The notes under the pieces were generated by a model, which was not told the DNA's origin, did no database searches, and was given only the letters and a program-made list of their open reading frames with translations. From the NCBI GenBank assembly GCA_007994965.1, contig VOPW01000001.1, positions 496,001 through 560,000 on the forward strand: a DNA stretch of 64,000 nucleotides, given 5' to 3'. This stretch comes from Piscinibacter aquaticus (GTDB lineage: Bacteria > Pseudomonadota > Gammaproteobacteria > Burkholderiales > Burkholderiaceae_C). Below are positions 40,218 through 50,512 of this stretch, piece after piece; the first letter of the stretch is position 1, and every line of letters starts with the position of its first letter. The translations under genes and the position numbers were made by a program.

Positions 40218-41515
40218 AAGTCCTCATCCAGAACGGCCGCATCGTCGATCCGGCCAGCGGGCGTGACGAGACCGGCGACATCGCCATCGCTGCGGGCCGC
40301 ATCGTCGCGATCGGCCGCGTGGCCGCCGATTTCGCGCCCAATCGCACCATCGATGCGCGCGGGATGGTGGTCGCGCCAGGCCTCGTCGACCTCGCGGTGC
40401 GCCTGCGCGAGCCCGGCCACGAGCACGAAGGCATGCTCGAGAGCGAAATGGCCGCAGCGATGGCCGGCGGCGTCACGCACCTCGTCTGCCCGCCCGACAC
40501 CGACCCGCCGCTGGACGAACCCGGGCTGGTGGAGATGCTCAAGTTCCGCGCGCGCAACCTCAACCATGCGCGCCTGTATCCGCTCGGCGCGCTGACGCGT
40601 GGCCTGCAGGGCGAAGCGCTGACCGAGATGGCCGAGCTCACCGAGGCCGGCTGCGTGGCCTTCGCGCAGGCCGAGGCGCCGGTGCGCGACACGCTGGTGC
40701 TGCACCGTGCGCTGCAGTACGCGTCGACCTTCGGCTATGCCGTATGGCTGCGCCCGAACGACCCCTGGCTGGGCAATGGCGTCGCCGCCAAGGGCCCGCT
40801 GGCCACGCGCATGGGTCTGTCGGGCGTGCCGGTCATCGCCGAGTCGATCGCGCTGGCGCTGATCTTCGAACTCGTGCGCGACACCAAGGCACGCGTGCAC
40901 CTGTGCCGCCTCAGCAGCGCCGCCGGCGTCGAGATGGTGCGCGCGGCCAAGGCCGAAGGCCTGCCGATCACCTGCGACGTGAGCGTCAACAACCTGCACC
41001 TGACCGACGTCGACATCGGCTACTTCAATGCCGCGATGCGCGTGACGCCGCCGCTGCGCCAGCAGCGCGACCGCGACGCGCTGCGCGCCGCGCTGGCCGA
41101 CGGCACGATCGATGCGCTGGTCAGCGACCACACGCCAGTCGACGAAGACGCCAAGAACCTGCCCTTCGCCGAAGCCGAGCCTGGCGCCACCGGCGTGGAA
41201 CTGCTGCTGAGCCTGGCGCTCAAGTGGGGGCACGACTCCGGCCTGCCGCTGGGCAAGACGCTGGCCACGGTGACGCAGCGGCCGGTGGGCGTGCTCGGCG
41301 ATTCGCTCGGCTCGCTGGGCTCGAGCGCCGGGCGGCTGGTCGAGGGCGGCGTGGCGGACCTGTGCCTGTTCGACCCGGCGGCCCACTGGCTGGTCAATTC
41401 GACGACGCTGCGCAGCCAGGGCAAGCACACGCCGTTCACCGGGTACGAGCTGCCCGGCAAGGTGATGGCCACGGTCGTCGGCGGCCACGTCGCCTACGAG
41501 GCGCCGCGCGGGTGA
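40214..41515 (+). CDS. pyrX: Non-catalytic dihydroorotase homologue (PyrC'/PyrX)
   Basis: Unbroken, 433 residues, amidohydrolase fold. Active dihydroorotases carry the metal motif HxHLREPG; here it reads [11 protein letters not shown], with both histidines replaced, so it should not bind the metal pair. In Pseudomonas such a protein is a structural partner that keeps PyrB in its active dodecamer, and tight coupling with pyrB here fits that role. A true catalytic dihydroorotase should be elsewhere in the genome. The C-terminus ([20 protein letters not shown]) is conserved. It overlaps plsC by four bases. Confidence 0.93.
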   Translation: MKVLIQNGRIVDPASGRDETGDIAIAAGRIVAIGRVAADFAPNRTIDARGMVVAPGLVDLAVRLREPGHEHEGMLESEMAAAMAGGVTHLVCPPDTDPPLDEPGLVEMLKFRARNLNHARLYPLGALTRGLQGEALTEMAELTEAGCVAFAQAEAPVRDTLVLHRALQYASTFGYAVWLRPNDPWLGNGVAAKGPLATRMGLSGVPVIAESIALALIFELVRDTKARVHLCRLSSAAGVEMVRAAKAEGLPITCDVSVNNLHLTDVDIGYFNAAMRVTPPLRQQRDRDALRAALADGTIDALVSDHTPVDEDAKNLPFAEAEPGATGVELLLSLALKWGHDSGLPLGKTLATVTQRPVGVLGDSLGSLGSSAGRLVEGGVADLCLFDPAAHWLVNSTTLRSQGKHTPFTGYELPGKVMATVVGGHVAYEAPRG

Positions 41516-42252
41516 GGCTGGCCCGCGCGCTCTGGCGCCCGGCCGCAGCGCTGATCCAGGCCGTTGGCGGCGCGCTGATCTGCGCGCTGTGGTTTCCCTT
41601 CCTGACGCCGGCGCAGCGCATGGGCCATGTCGGCCGCTGGTCGGCGCGCATGCTGCGCTCGCTGGGCATCACGCTGCGCGCCCAGGGCACCGTGCATTCG
41701 GGCCCCGTGCTGATCGTCGCCAACCACATCTCCTGGGTCGACATCCTGGCGATCAATGCCATCCACCCGGCGCGCTTCGTCTCCAAGGCCGACGTCAAGC
41801 ACTGGCCGTTCATCGGCTACCCGGTCGCCAGCGGCGGCACGCTGTTCATCGAGCGTGAACGCAAGCGCGATGCGCTGCGCGTGGTGCACCAGATCGCCGA
41901 GGCGCTGAAGGGCGGCGACATCGTCGCGGTCTTTCCCGAAGGCACCACCAGCGACGGACATGGCGTGCTGCCTTTCCATGCCAACCTGCTGCAGGCGGCC
42001 ATCGCCACCGAAGCGCCGGTGCAGCCGCTGGTGCTGCGCTACCGCGATGCGCACTCGGCCGTGAGCGCCGCGCCGGCCTACGTGGGCGACACCAGCCTCG
42101 TCGCGTCGCTGTGGGCCACCGTGACGGCGGACAAGCTCGTCGCCGACGTGCGGGTCGAGAATGCCCAGGGCGCACGCCATGCCGACCGGCGCGCGCTCGC
42201 CGAACACCTGCGCGAGATCATCGTCGGCCGGTTGAACGAGGGGCGTGCATGA
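41512..42252 (+). CDS. plsC: 1-acyl-sn-glycerol-3-phosphate acyltransferase
   Basis: Membrane-bound enzyme that makes phosphatidic acid. GTG start within the overlap with pyrX; 246 residues. Acyltransferase motifs I (NHISWVD, the HX4D pair), II ([13 protein letters not shown]) and III ([10 protein letters not shown]) are present. An N-terminal hydrophobic segment ([17 protein letters not shown]) anchors it. It overlaps the next gene by four bases, so a lipid gene sits in a coupled string of nucleotide genes. Confidence 0.92.
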   Translation: MRLARALWRPAAALIQAVGGALICALWFPFLTPAQRMGHVGRWSARMLRSLGITLRAQGTVHSGPVLIVANHISWVDILAINAIHPARFVSKADVKHWPFIGYPVASGGTLFIERERKRDALRVVHQIAEALKGGDIVAVFPEGTTSDGHGVLPFHANLLQAAIATEAPVQPLVLRYRDAHSAVSAAPAYVGDTSLVASLWATVTADKLVADVRVENAQGARHADRRALAEHLREIIVGRLNEGRA

Positions 42253-43817
42253 CACCGCTGAACATCCGGCGCGTGGCGATCGACACCTTCCGGGAGCATG
42301 TGTGCTACCTGCACCGCGACTGCACCGCGGTGCGCGCCGAGGGCTTCCAGGCGCTGTCGAAGGTCGAGGTGCGCGGCAACGGGTCGACCATCCTCGCCGT
42401 GCTCAATGTCGTCGACGACGAATGCATCGTCTCGCCGAACGAGCTCGGGCTCAGCGAAGACGCCTTCGCCGATCTCGGGCTCGAAGCCGGCCATGCCGTG
42501 AGCCTGCAGCATGCCGAGCCGGCAGCCTCGATCGCCGCGCTGCACCGCAAGATCGCCGGCGAGCGCCTGTCGCGCGAAGACCTTCACGCCATCATCCGCG
42601 ACATCGCGCAGATGCGCTATACGAAGATCGAACTCGCTGCCTTCGTCGTCGCCGCCAACCAGTTCGAGATGGACCGCGACGAGGTGCTGCACCTCACCGA
42701 GGCGATGATCGCCGCCGGCCGCCGCCTCGACTGGCGCCACGAGGTGCGCAGCGGCCCGGTGGTCGACAAGCACTGCATCGGCGGCATCCCGGGCAACCGC
42801 ACCTCGATGCTGGTTGTGCCCATCGTCGCGGCCCACGGCATGCTGATCCCCAAGACCTCGTCGCGGGCGATCACCTCGCCGGCCGGCACCGCCGACACGA
42901 TGGAGGTACTGGCGCAGGTCGAGCTGCCCTTCGATCGCCTCGCGCAGATCGTGCGCGAGAGCGGCGCCTGCCTCGCCTGGGGCGGCACCGCCGATCTCTC
43001 GCCCGCCGACGATGTGCTGATCGCGGTGGAGCGCCCGCTGGCGATCGATTCGCCGGGCCAGATGGTGGCCTCGATCCTGTCGAAGAAGATCGCCGCCGGC
43101 TCCACGCACCTCGTGCTCGACATCCCGGTCGGGCCGAGCGCCAAGGTGCGCAGCATGCCCGAGGCGCAGCGGCTGAAGAAGCTGTTCGAGTACGTGGCGT
43201 CGCGGCTGCAGCTGCACATCGACGTCGTGATCACCGATGGCCGCCAGCCGATCGGCCGAGGTATCGGCCCGGTGCTGGAGGCGCGCGACGTGATGCAGGT
43301 GCTCGAGAACGACCCCGCCGCGCCGATGGACCTGCGCCAGAAGGCGCTGCGCCTGGCCGGCCGCGTGATCGAGTTCGACCCCGACGTGCGCGGCGGCGAC
43401 GGCTTCGCGATCGCGCGCGACATCCTCGACTCCGGCCGTGCGCTGGCGAAGATGAACCAGATCATCGATGCGCAGGGCCGCCGGCCGTTCGACTGGCATG
43501 CGCCGCCGCTGGGGCCGCTGAGCTTCGAGGTGGCCGCGCCGCGCGACGGCGTGGTCACCGCCATCGACAACCTCGCCATCGCGCGCATCGCGCAGCTCGC
43601 CGGCGCGCCCAAGGTGGCTGGCGCCGGCATCGAACTGCTGCGGCGCCTGGGCGAGCCGGTGCGCGCCGGTGAGCCGCTGTACCGGGTGATCGCGCGCTTC
43701 GATGCCGATCTCGACTACGCCCGGCGCAAGTCGAACGCCGAGCCGGGCTTTCGCATCGGCGAGGCCGCCGAACTGCCGCGCGACTACACGCCGCACGGCG
43801 ACGCCGCCGAACCCTGA
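42249..43817 (+). CDS. Thymidine phosphorylase-family protein resembling archaeal AMP phosphorylase
   Basis: Unbroken, 522 residues, longer than ordinary DeoA (about 440). The first 90 residues form an additional domain ([20 protein letters not shown]) like that of archaeal AMP phosphorylases. The phosphate/nucleoside motif reads [20 protein letters not shown], and [20 protein letters not shown] follows. Such enzymes split AMP or other nucleoside monophosphates into base and ribose 1,5-bisphosphate. The substrate here is inferred only from architecture; thymidine or pyrimidine nucleosides are possible. It is followed after 11 bases by a PRPP-synthetase-like gene, which suggests a nucleotide salvage unit. 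Confidence 0.85.
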   Translation: MTPLNIRRVAIDTFREHVCYLHRDCTAVRAEGFQALSKVEVRGNGSTILAVLNVVDDECIVSPNELGLSEDAFADLGLEAGHAVSLQHAEPAASIAALHRKIAGERLSREDLHAIIRDIAQMRYTKIELAAFVVAANQFEMDRDEVLHLTEAMIAAGRRLDWRHEVRSGPVVDKHCIGGIPGNRTSMLVVPIVAAHGMLIPKTSSRAITSPAGTADTMEVLAQVELPFDRLAQIVRESGACLAWGGTADLSPADDVLIAVERPLAIDSPGQMVASILSKKIAAGSTHLVLDIPVGPSAKVRSMPEAQRLKKLFEYVASRLQLHIDVVITDGRQPIGRGIGPVLEARDVMQVLENDPAAPMDLRQKALRLAGRVIEFDPDVRGGDGFAIARDILDSGRALAKMNQIIDAQGRRPFDWHAPPLGPLSFEVAAPRDGVVTAIDNLAIARIAQLAGAPKVAGAGIELLRRLGEPVRAGEPLYRVIARFDADLDYARRKSNAEPGFRIGEAAELPRDYTPHGDAAEP

Positions 43818-43828
43818 GGAGAGACGCG

Positions 43829-44710
43829 ATGCTGCTGGCCTTTGCCGATGAACGCGCCCTCGCCGAGAAGCTCGGTGCGCAGCTCGGCTGCGAACTCGCC
43901 TTCGTCGCCGAGCACCGTTTTCCCGATGGCGAGATCAAGTTGACGCTGCCGAGCCCGCTGCCGCAGCGCGTGGTCGTCCTGCGCGGCCTGCACCAGCCCA
44001 ACGAACGGCTCGTGCAGCTGCTGCTCACCGCCAAGACGGCGCGGCGCCTCGGCGCACGGCGGCTGGTGCTTGCCACGCCCTACCTCGCCTACATGCGCCA
44101 GGACATCGAGTTCCACCCCGGCGAGGCCATCAGCCAGCGCGTCGTGGCCGGCTTCCTCGGCGAGCTGTTCGAGCGCGTCGTCACTATCGATCCGCACCTG
44201 CACCGCATCGCCTCGCTGGACGAGGTGATGCCGGGCTCGCGCGGCATCGCGCTGACCGCGGCACCGCTGCTCGGCGAGTGGATCGCGGCGCAGTGGCCGG
44301 GCACGCAGCGGCCACTGCTCGTCGGGCCCGACGAAGAAGCGCTGCAGTGGGTGCGTGCGGCCGGCGCGACGACCGGGCTGGACGGTTTCGTCTGTCGCAA
44401 GACGCGGCACGGCGATCGTGACGTCCAGGTCGAACTTCCTGATTCCGACCTGTCCGGTCGCGCCATCGTTCTCATCGATGACGTGGCGAGCACTGGCCAC
44501 ACGCTCGTGCAGGCGGCCCAGGCCTTGCGCGCCCGAGGCGTGGCCTCGATCGATGTGGCCGTGGTGCATGCCCTGTTCGGCGGCGATGCGGTGCAGCGTC
44601 TTGCCGCGGCGGGCATCGGCCGCGTGTGGAGCACCGATGCCGTGCCCCATTCCTCCAACGTTGTCACGATCGCGCCGATGCTGGCGAGGGCAATCGCGGA
44701 TAGCGACTGA
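43829..44710 (+). CDS. Ribose-phosphate pyrophosphokinase-like protein
   Basis: Unbroken, 293 residues, slightly shorter than housekeeping Prs (about 315). It has FPDGEIKLTLP near the N-terminus, the flexible-loop motif YLAYMRQDIEFHPGEAIS, and the PRPP loop VLIDDVASTGHTL. The usual Prs pattern of NANIPARP-type residues is not evident, so this is a divergent paralogue and not the main Prs. Coupled with the AMP-phosphorylase-like gene, it may interconvert ribose phosphates and PRPP in nucleotide recycling. Confidence 0.82.
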   Translation: MLLAFADERALAEKLGAQLGCELAFVAEHRFPDGEIKLTLPSPLPQRVVVLRGLHQPNERLVQLLLTAKTARRLGARRLVLATPYLAYMRQDIEFHPGEAISQRVVAGFLGELFERVVTIDPHLHRIASLDEVMPGSRGIALTAAPLLGEWIAAQWPGTQRPLLVGPDEEALQWVRAAGATTGLDGFVCRKTRHGDRDVQVELPDSDLSGRAIVLIDDVASTGHTLVQAAQALRARGVASIDVAVVHALFGGDAVQRLAAAGIGRVWSTDAVPHSSNVVTIAPMLARAIADSD

Positions 44711-44758
44711 CTGGGCACGGCGCCCATACTGGCGACCGTACCTGACCGGGAGGGTCCC

Positions 44759-45877
44759 ATGCACCTGTTGCGGCTCATCGCGAGCCAGGTCCGCCTCGGC
44801 GAACCCTTGCCCTGGGGCGTGCGTGACGAACATGGTCAGCTGCTGCTCGCCCGCGGGCATGTGATCGGCAGTGATGCGCAACTACAGGCGCTGCTGGAGC
44901 GCGGTGCCACGGTCGATATCGAGGAAGTGCGGGCCGCGGCCTCGCGCGCGGAGGCCGAGAAGAAGCGACCCCGAGCCTCTTCGCGCAATGGGAGCAGGTG
45001 CTGTGGCAGCTCGACCGCGCGCTGCGCAGCATCAACGAGCCGGGCTTCGCCGGGCGCATCGACGAAGTGCGTGAGCAGATCGAGACGCTGACGCTGCGCG
45101 ACCCCGACATCGCGATCTACCTCACCGTGCGGCAGGACCCGAAGCGCCTGACCATCTATGCGCTCGCGCACTCGGTGCACTGCGCACTGGTGGCGCTGCT
45201 GATGGCGCGGCGGCTTGGCTGGGACGAGCCGCGCACGCGCACGCTGATGCGTGCGGCACTGACGATGAACGTGGCCATCCTCGATCTGCAGGGCCGCATG
45301 GCGGCGCAAGGCGCGCCGCCGACGCCGCCGCAGATGGAGATGATCCGCGCCCATCCCGGTGTCGGCGTGAAGATGCTGCAGGCCGCCGGCGTGGCCGATG
45401 ACGCCTGGCTCGCCGCAGTCGCCGACCACCACGAACGCGCCGACGGCAGCGGCTATCCGCAAGGCCTGCGCGAGGTGGGCGAACTGGCCACCGTGCTGCG
45501 CTACATCGATGTCTTCATGGCCAAGATGGCACCGCGCGCTGCGCGCCGCGCCCCTGCCGCCGCAGCAGGCTGCGAAGCAGCTCTACCAGGAAAGCGGTGG
45601 CGCCAGCGCTGCGGCGGCGATCATCAAGGAGTTCGGCATCTACCCGCCGGGCGAGTTCGTGCAGCTCAAGTCCGGCGAGCTCGCGGTGGTGGTTCGCCGC
45701 AGCGCCGATGCACGCACGCCGCTGGCCGCCAGCGTGACCGACCGCCACGGCATGCCGCATGTCAACACCGTGCTGCGCGACACGGCGAAGGCCGAGTTCG
45801 CGATCACCGCCACCGCGTCCGAGTCGAAGTTCGTGCTGCGCATGCCGCCGGAGCGGCTGTTCGGGTTGCAGGAATGA
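44759..45877 (+). CDS. HD-GYP-like protein lacking the HD residues, two apparent frameshifts
   Basis: About 372 residues. The N-terminal part (LASQVRLGEPLPWGVRDEHG) is the PilZ-like or DUF3391-type module often seen before HD-GYP domains. The GYP half is intact: ADHHERADGSGYPQGL and RAHPGVGVKML. Where active enzymes carry HDIGK, this protein reads AALTMNVAILDLQ, so the metal-binding His-Asp pair is missing and cyclic di-GMP hydrolysis is doubtful. Breaks lie near 44969 (a C run, or CCTGG read as CCCG; restores RPxSLFAQWEQVLWQLD) and near 45531-45545 (unresolved). It may bind cyclic di-GMP as a receptor. Confidence 0.75.
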
Positions 45878-45887
45878 GGCCTGCGCC

Positions 45888-46630
45888 TCAGGCCTTGCCC
45901 TGATTGGCCACTGCCGCCGCGGCTTTGGCCGCCGCCTCGGCATCGCCGAGGTAGTAGTGGCGGATCGGCTTCAGGTTGGCATCGAGCTCATAGACCAGCG
46001 GGATGCCGTTCGGGATGTTCAGGCCGACGATCGCATCGTCGGCAATGCCGTCGAGGTACTTCACCAGCGCGCGGATGCTGTTGCCGTGCGCCGAGATCAG
46101 CACACGCTGGCCGCTGCGGATCGCCGGCGCGATCGTGTCGTTCCAGTACGGCAGCACGCGCGCCACCGTATCCTTCAGGCATTCGGTCAGCGGCACTTCG
46201 CCGGCCGCCAGACCCGCATAGCGGCGGTCGCCACGCTCGCAGCGCGGGTCGCCCGCCTCCAGCGCCGGCGGCGGCGTGTCGTAGCTGCGCCGCCAGACCA
46301 GCACCTGCTCGTCGCCGTACTGCTTGGCCGTCTCGGCCTTGTTCAGCCCCTGCAGCGCACCGTAGTGGCGCTCGTTGAGTCGCCAGTGCTTGATCACCGG
46401 CAGCCAGTGCCGGTCCATCTCGTCCAGGGCGTGCAGGTGGTCCAGATGGCGCGCTTCAGCACCGAGGTGTGCACCACGTCGAATTCGTAGCTCTCTGCCT
46501 TCAGCAGCCGGCCGGCCTCCTTGGCCTGCGCCACCCCGGTGGGCGTGAGGCCCACGTCGGTCCAGCCGGTGAAGCGGTTCTCGAGGTTCCAGGTCGATTC
46601 GCCGTGGCGGATCAGGACGAGCTTGTGCAT
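45888..46630 (-). CDS. gpmA: 2,3-bisphosphoglycerate-dependent phosphoglycerate mutase, one apparent frameshift
   Basis: Glycolytic enzyme. The N-terminus [20 protein letters not shown] contains the phospho-accepting His9, and [18 protein letters not shown] and the second catalytic His ([18 protein letters not shown]) follow. The frame breaks near 46435 (CCTGG read as CCTG on the coding strand), restoring [19 protein letters not shown]. About 247 residues. It is divergent from the rhodanese-secB unit across a 106-base spacer. Confidence 0.94.
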
Positions 46631-46674
46631 GGGGGCAGGGATTCGGTCGGTGGGGAGATGGTCCGGGGCCTGCC

Positions 46675-46702
46675 CGGACAGGCGAGGGGCGAATTCTATA
46701 AT
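46675..46702 (+). promoter_or_regulatory. Sigma-70-like promoter for the rhodanese-grxC-secB unit
   Basis: CGGACA (46675-46680), a 16-base spacer and a consensus TATAAT (46697-46702), in the divergent spacer with gpmA. The -10 box is exact; the -35 box matches four of six bases. Confidence 0.55.
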
Positions 46703-46736
46703 TCGGGCTTTGCCTGCAGGCACCCGAAGGGCCCCC

Positions 46737-47148
46737 TTGAAGTTCTTCATCGACAACTGGTTTCTGTTCTTCACCGCCATCGTTTCCGGTGGCCTGCTGC
46801 TGTGGCCGATGCTGACGCGCGGTGGGGGGCGCCGGCCGCGTGAGCCCGGCGCAGGCCGTGCAACTGATCAACCGCGAGAAGGCGGTGCTGATCGACGTCA
46901 GCGAGCCGGCCGAATTCGCCGGCGGCCATGCGGTGGGCTCGAAGAACGTGCCGCTGGGCAACCTGGAAGCCTCGGGCGACCTGCCGAAGAACAAGACCCT
47001 GCCGGTCGTCGTGGTGTGCCCGTCGGGCACGCGTGCGGTGCGCGCCGCGGTGACGCTGAAGAAGCTGGGCTTCGAGAAGCCGCACGTGCTGGCCGGTGGG
47101 CTGGCGGCGTGGCGCGAGGCCAACCTGCCGATCGAGAAGACCGCCTGA
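46737..47148 (+). CDS. Membrane-anchored rhodanese-like sulfurtransferase, one apparent frameshift
   Basis: About 137 residues from a TTG start ([20 protein letters not shown], one N-terminal membrane segment), then a rhodanese domain with [19 protein letters not shown] and the active-site loop [11 protein letters not shown], where the Cys carries persulfide. The frame breaks in a run of six Gs (46824-46829); five Gs restore the join. This is a homopolymer error and not a CCWGG one. It is followed after 32 bases by glutaredoxin, and the order rhodanese-grxC-secB is common in Proteobacteria. Confidence 0.88.
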
Positions 47149-47180
47149 CCGCAAGAACGAACGCACGCGAAGGAACCGAC

Positions 47181-47438
47181 ATGGCCGCCGTGAAGATGTA
47201 CACCACCCAGGTCTGCCCGTACTGCCAGCGCGCCAAGGCGCTGCTCAAGCAGCGCGGCGTCGAGCAGATCGAGGAGATCCGCATCGATCTCGATCCGGCG
47301 CAGCGCGACCACATGATGCAGATCACCGGCCGGCGCACGGTGCCGCAGATCTTCATCGGCGCCACCCACGTCGGCGGCTGCGACGACCTGATCGCGCTCG
47401 ACCAGCGTGGCGGGCTCGTGCCGATGCTGCAGGCCTGA
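47181..47438 (+). CDS. grxC: Glutaredoxin 3
   Basis: Unbroken, 85 residues. Dithiol active site CPYC ([19 protein letters not shown]), the cis-Pro motif TVPQIFIG and the glutathione motif [10 protein letters not shown] are all present. Cytoplasmic thiol-disulfide reductase. It lies between the rhodanese and secB genes. Confidence 0.96.
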   Translation: MAAVKMYTTQVCPYCQRAKALLKQRGVEQIEEIRIDLDPAQRDHMMQITGRRTVPQIFIGATHVGGCDDLIALDQRGGLVPMLQA

Positions 47439-47522
47439 GGCGCGACCCGAGCCGCTGCCGCCGCGGGCGATAATCCGCGGCTCGCCGCCACTTCGGCGGC
47501 CGAAACCACCACAGAGATTTTC

Positions 47523-47993
47523 ATGGCCGACGACAACCAGACCCCGGTGTTCCAGATCCAGCGCATGTACCTGAAGGACCTGTCGCTGGAGCAGCCCAAC
47601 TCGCCGCAGATCCTGCTGGAGCAGTCGCAGCCCTCCGTCGACATCCAGCTCGGCCTGGGCGCCGAGGCGGTGGCCGACGGCATCTACGAGGTTGCCGTCA
47701 CCGCCACGGTCACCACCAAGGTCAACGACAAGGTGCTGTTCCTCGTCGAGGCCAAGCAGGCCGGCATCTTCGAGATCCGCAACATCCCCGGCGAACAGCT
47801 CGACCAGATCATCGGCATCGCCTGCCCGGGCATCGTCTACCCGTACCTTCGCGCCATCGTCTCTGACGTCTGCACCCGCGCCGGCTTCCCGCCGGTGATG
47901 CTGGCCGAAGTCAACTTCCAGGCGATGTACGAAGCCCAGCGCGCGCAGGCCGCCGCGCAGAACGGCTCGGGCATCATCACCAGCGCCAACTGA
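47523..47993 (+). CDS. secB: Protein-export chaperone SecB
   Basis: Unbroken, 156 residues. Holds unfolded precursors for SecA. Family features are [19 protein letters not shown] at the N-terminus, [26 protein letters not shown] and [19 protein letters not shown] at the C-terminus. It lies 84 bases after grxC and 20 bases before gpsA, the usual order. Confidence 0.97.
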   Translation: MADDNQTPVFQIQRMYLKDLSLEQPNSPQILLEQSQPSVDIQLGLGAEAVADGIYEVAVTATVTTKVNDKVLFLVEAKQAGIFEIRNIPGEQLDQIIGIACPGIVYPYLRAIVSDVCTRAGFPPVMLAEVNFQAMYEAQRAQAAAQNGSGIITSAN

Positions 47994-48013
47994 GAGCGCG
48001 CGCGCCCCGCCCC

Positions 48014-48995
48014 ATGAACCTGACGGTACTGGGCGCCGGGGCGTGGGGCACCGCGCTGGCCGCCAGCGCCTGCACGCGCCAGCCCACGCTGCTGTGGGCG
48101 CGCGATGCGGCGCAAGCCGCGGCCATCCGGCGCGATCGCTGCAACGCGCGATACCTGCCCGACGCGCCACTGCCGGCGCCGCTGAGCATCACGGCTGACT
48201 TCAACGAGGCCGTCGCGCATGCACGTGGCGGTCTGATCGTCATCGGCACGCCGATGTCCGGCCTCGAAGGCACGCTCGCACGGCTGCCGGCCGATGCCGC
48301 CGGCGTCTTCTGGCTGTGCAAGGGCTTCCAGGAGGGAACCGGCCGCCTCGGCCACGAGATCGCCCGCGACGTGGCGCCGGCGCTGCGCTGCGGTGTGCTC
48401 TCCGGCCCCAGCTTCGCGATCGAGGTGGCGCGCGGCCAGCCGACGGCCCTGGTCGCGGCCAGCAGCGATGCCCGGCTTGCCGAGCGCGCCGTCGAGGCCT
48501 TCCACAGCGAGAGCCTGCGCGTCTACACCTCCACCGATCCGGTCGGCGTGGAGGTCGGTGGCGCGGTCAAGAACGTGATGGCGATCGCCACCGGCATCGC
48601 CGATGGCATGGCGCTCGGGCTGAATGCGCGTGCGGCGCTCATCACACGCGGCCTGGCCGAGATCACGAGGCTGGGTGTCGCACTCGGTGCGCGCGCCGAG
48701 ACCTTCATGGGCCTGTCGGGGCTCGGCGACTGGTGCTCACCACCACCGGAGACCTGTCGCGCAACCGGCAGGTCGGCCTGCGCCTCGCGCAGGGGCTCGC
48801 CTTGCCGCAGATCTCGCCGAACTCGGCCACGTGGCCGAGGGCGTGCTCAGCGCCGCCACCGTGCTGCGCCGCGCCCAGGGCCTGCAGGTGGCGATGCCGA
48901 TCACCGAGGCGGTGGTCGGCGTGCTCGAAGCGCGCATCACGCCGGCGCAGGCACTCGGCGCGCTGATGGGCCGCGAGGCACGCCCGGAACATTGA
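48014..48995 (+). CDS. gpsA: NAD(P)H-dependent glycerol-3-phosphate dehydrogenase, two apparent frameshifts
   Basis: Supplies sn-glycerol 3-phosphate for phospholipids. The dinucleotide fold starts [36 protein letters not shown] and the catalytic-lysine helix [17 protein letters not shown] follow. The frame breaks at 48730 (CTGG, expected CCTGG, restoring [19 protein letters not shown]) and near 48813 (a lost base, probably from ATCCT, restoring [13 protein letters not shown]). About 327 residues. Confidence 0.93.
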
Positions 48996-49019
48996 ATCTC
49001 CGAAACCGCGGGAGGCGCC

Positions 49020-49988
49020 ATGCATCGTCGTCTACTCATCCGCGTTGCAGCCGTAGGTGCCGCGAGTCTCGCCCTGCCGGCCTTCGCACAGTCCTGGCCT
49101 TCGCGCCCCATCGCTGGTCGTGCCGTTCACGCCGGGCAGTTCGCCGGACCTGATCGCACGCCTGATCGGCGAGCCGCTGGCGGCGGCACTCGGCCAGCCC
49201 GTGGTCATCGACAACCGGCCGGGCGCGGGCGGCAACGTCGGCACCGGCTTCGTCGCCAAGGCCGAACCCGATGGCCACACGCTGCTGTTCACGATCCAGG
49301 GCCCGCTGGTCACCGCGCCGCTGCTGAGCAAGGCGCTGCCCTACGACCCGGCGAAGGAACTGGCCCCGGTGACGCTGGTGGCCACCTCGCCGAACCTGCT
49401 CGTCGTCGATCCGAAGCTCGGCGCCGAGACGCTGGCCGATTTCGTTCGCATCGCCAAGGCGCGCCGCGGCGAACTGAACTACGGCAGCGTCGGCAACGGC
49501 AGCGCGGCGCACCTGGCGATGGAGCTCTTCAAGGCGCGCGCCGGCGTCGATCTCGTGCACGTGCCGTACCAGGGTTTTCCGCAGGTGGTCAACGCGATGC
49601 TGGCTGGCCAGGTGCAGGCTGCCTTCATGGTGCCGGGCATCGCGATGGGCCAGTGCGCGCCGGCAAGCTGCGCGGGCTGGCCGTCTCGACGCTCGGCCGT
49701 ACCTCGGCCTTGCCCGAGTTTCCGACGCTGGCCGAGCAGGGCTTCGCCGGCTTCGAGGCCGTCTCGTGGCAGGCCGTGCTGGCGCCCGCGAAGACACCGG
49801 CCTCGATCGTCGATCGTCTCTCGCGCGAGCTGGTGCGCATCATCCGCAGCGACGAGGTGCGCACGAAGATGCTGGCGCAGTATTTCAGCGCCGCCGGCAC
49901 CGCGCCGGCCGCGCTGGCCAACCTGATGTCCGGCGAGCGCGAGCGCTGGGCGAAGGTGATCGCCGCGGCCGGCGTCAAACCGGAATGA
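49020..49988 (+). CDS. Bug-family tripartite tricarboxylate transporter substrate-binding protein, two apparent frameshifts
   Basis: Periplasmic solute receptor, about 322 residues. A signal peptide is clear ([20 protein letters not shown], cut after AFAQ). The Bug signature [20 protein letters not shown] and [19 protein letters not shown] follow. Breaks at 49114 (CTGG, expected CCCTGG, two Cs lost, restoring [14 protein letters not shown]) and 49650 (CCAG, expected CCAGG, restoring [15 protein letters not shown]). No tctA or tctB membrane genes are nearby, so it is an orphan receptor, as is common in Burkholderiales. The ligand is unknown. Confidence 0.88.
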   Translation: MHRRLLIRVAAVGAASLALPAFAQSWPSRPIAGRAVHAGQFAGPDRTPDRRAAGGGTRPARGHRQPAGRGRQRRHRLRRQGRTRWPHAAVHDPGPAGHRAAAEQGAALRPGEGTGPGDAGGHLAEPARRRSEARRRDAGRFRSHRQGAPRRTELRQRRQRQRGAPGDGALQGARRRRSRARAVPGFSAGGQRDAGWPGAGCLHGAGHRDGPVRAGKLRGLAVSTLGRTSALPEFPTLAEQGFAGFEAVSWQAVLAPAKTPASIVDRLSRELVRIIRSDEVRTKMLAQYFSAAGTAPAALANLMSGERERWAKVIAAAGVKPE

Positions 49989-50481
49989 CGGGCGCCGGCG
50001 GCGGATCGATGGGCGCGGCGCCGTCGTAGCCGCACTGCCGCCACGCCTCGAACACCGCCACCGCCACCGCGTTGCTCAGGTTGAGGCTGCGCTGGCCGGC
50101 GCGCATCGGCAGGCGCAGGCGCTGAGCCGCGGCGAACCACTCGCGCACGTCCACGGGAAGGCCCGCGCTCTCCGAACCGAAGACCAGCCAGTCGCCAGCA
50201 CGCCACGCCACCTCGGCGAACGATCGAGTCCCTCTCGTCGTGAACGCGAAGCAGCGCTCGGGCGCAGGCACCGCATCGCGCACGAAGGCCTGCCACGAGG
50301 CATGACGCCGCACGCTGGCGTACTCGTGGTAATCGAGCCCCGCGCGCACCAGCAGCTTGTCTTCCATCGAGAAGCCCAGCGGCTCGACGAGGTGCAGCGC
50401 GCAGCCGGTGTTGGCTGCGAGCCGGATCACGTTGCCGGTGTTCGGCGGGATCTCCGGATGAACGAGCACGATGTTGAACAT
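49975..50481 (-). CDS. trmL: tRNA (cytidine(34)-2'-O)-methyltransferase TrmL
   Basis: Unbroken, 168 residues from the ATG at 50481 ([20 protein letters not shown]). SPOUT-fold knot motifs are visible: [29 protein letters not shown] and [19 protein letters not shown]. It methylates the wobble ribose of certain leucine tRNAs. The 3' end overlaps the convergent Bug gene by 14 bases. Acidic-free Pro-rich tail ([12 protein letters not shown]). Confidence 0.94.
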   Translation of the reverse strand: MFNIVLVHPEIPPNTGNVIRLAANTGCALHLVEPLGFSMEDKLLVRAGLDYHEYASVRRHASWQAFVRDAVPAPERCFAFTTRGTRSFAEVAWRAGDWLVFGSESAGLPVDVREWFAAAQRLRLPMRAGQRSLNLSNAVAVAVFEAWRQCGYDGAAPIDPPPAPVIPV

Positions 50482-50512
50482 GGCGCGCCGATTGTCGGCG
50501 AGTGCGTGTGCT

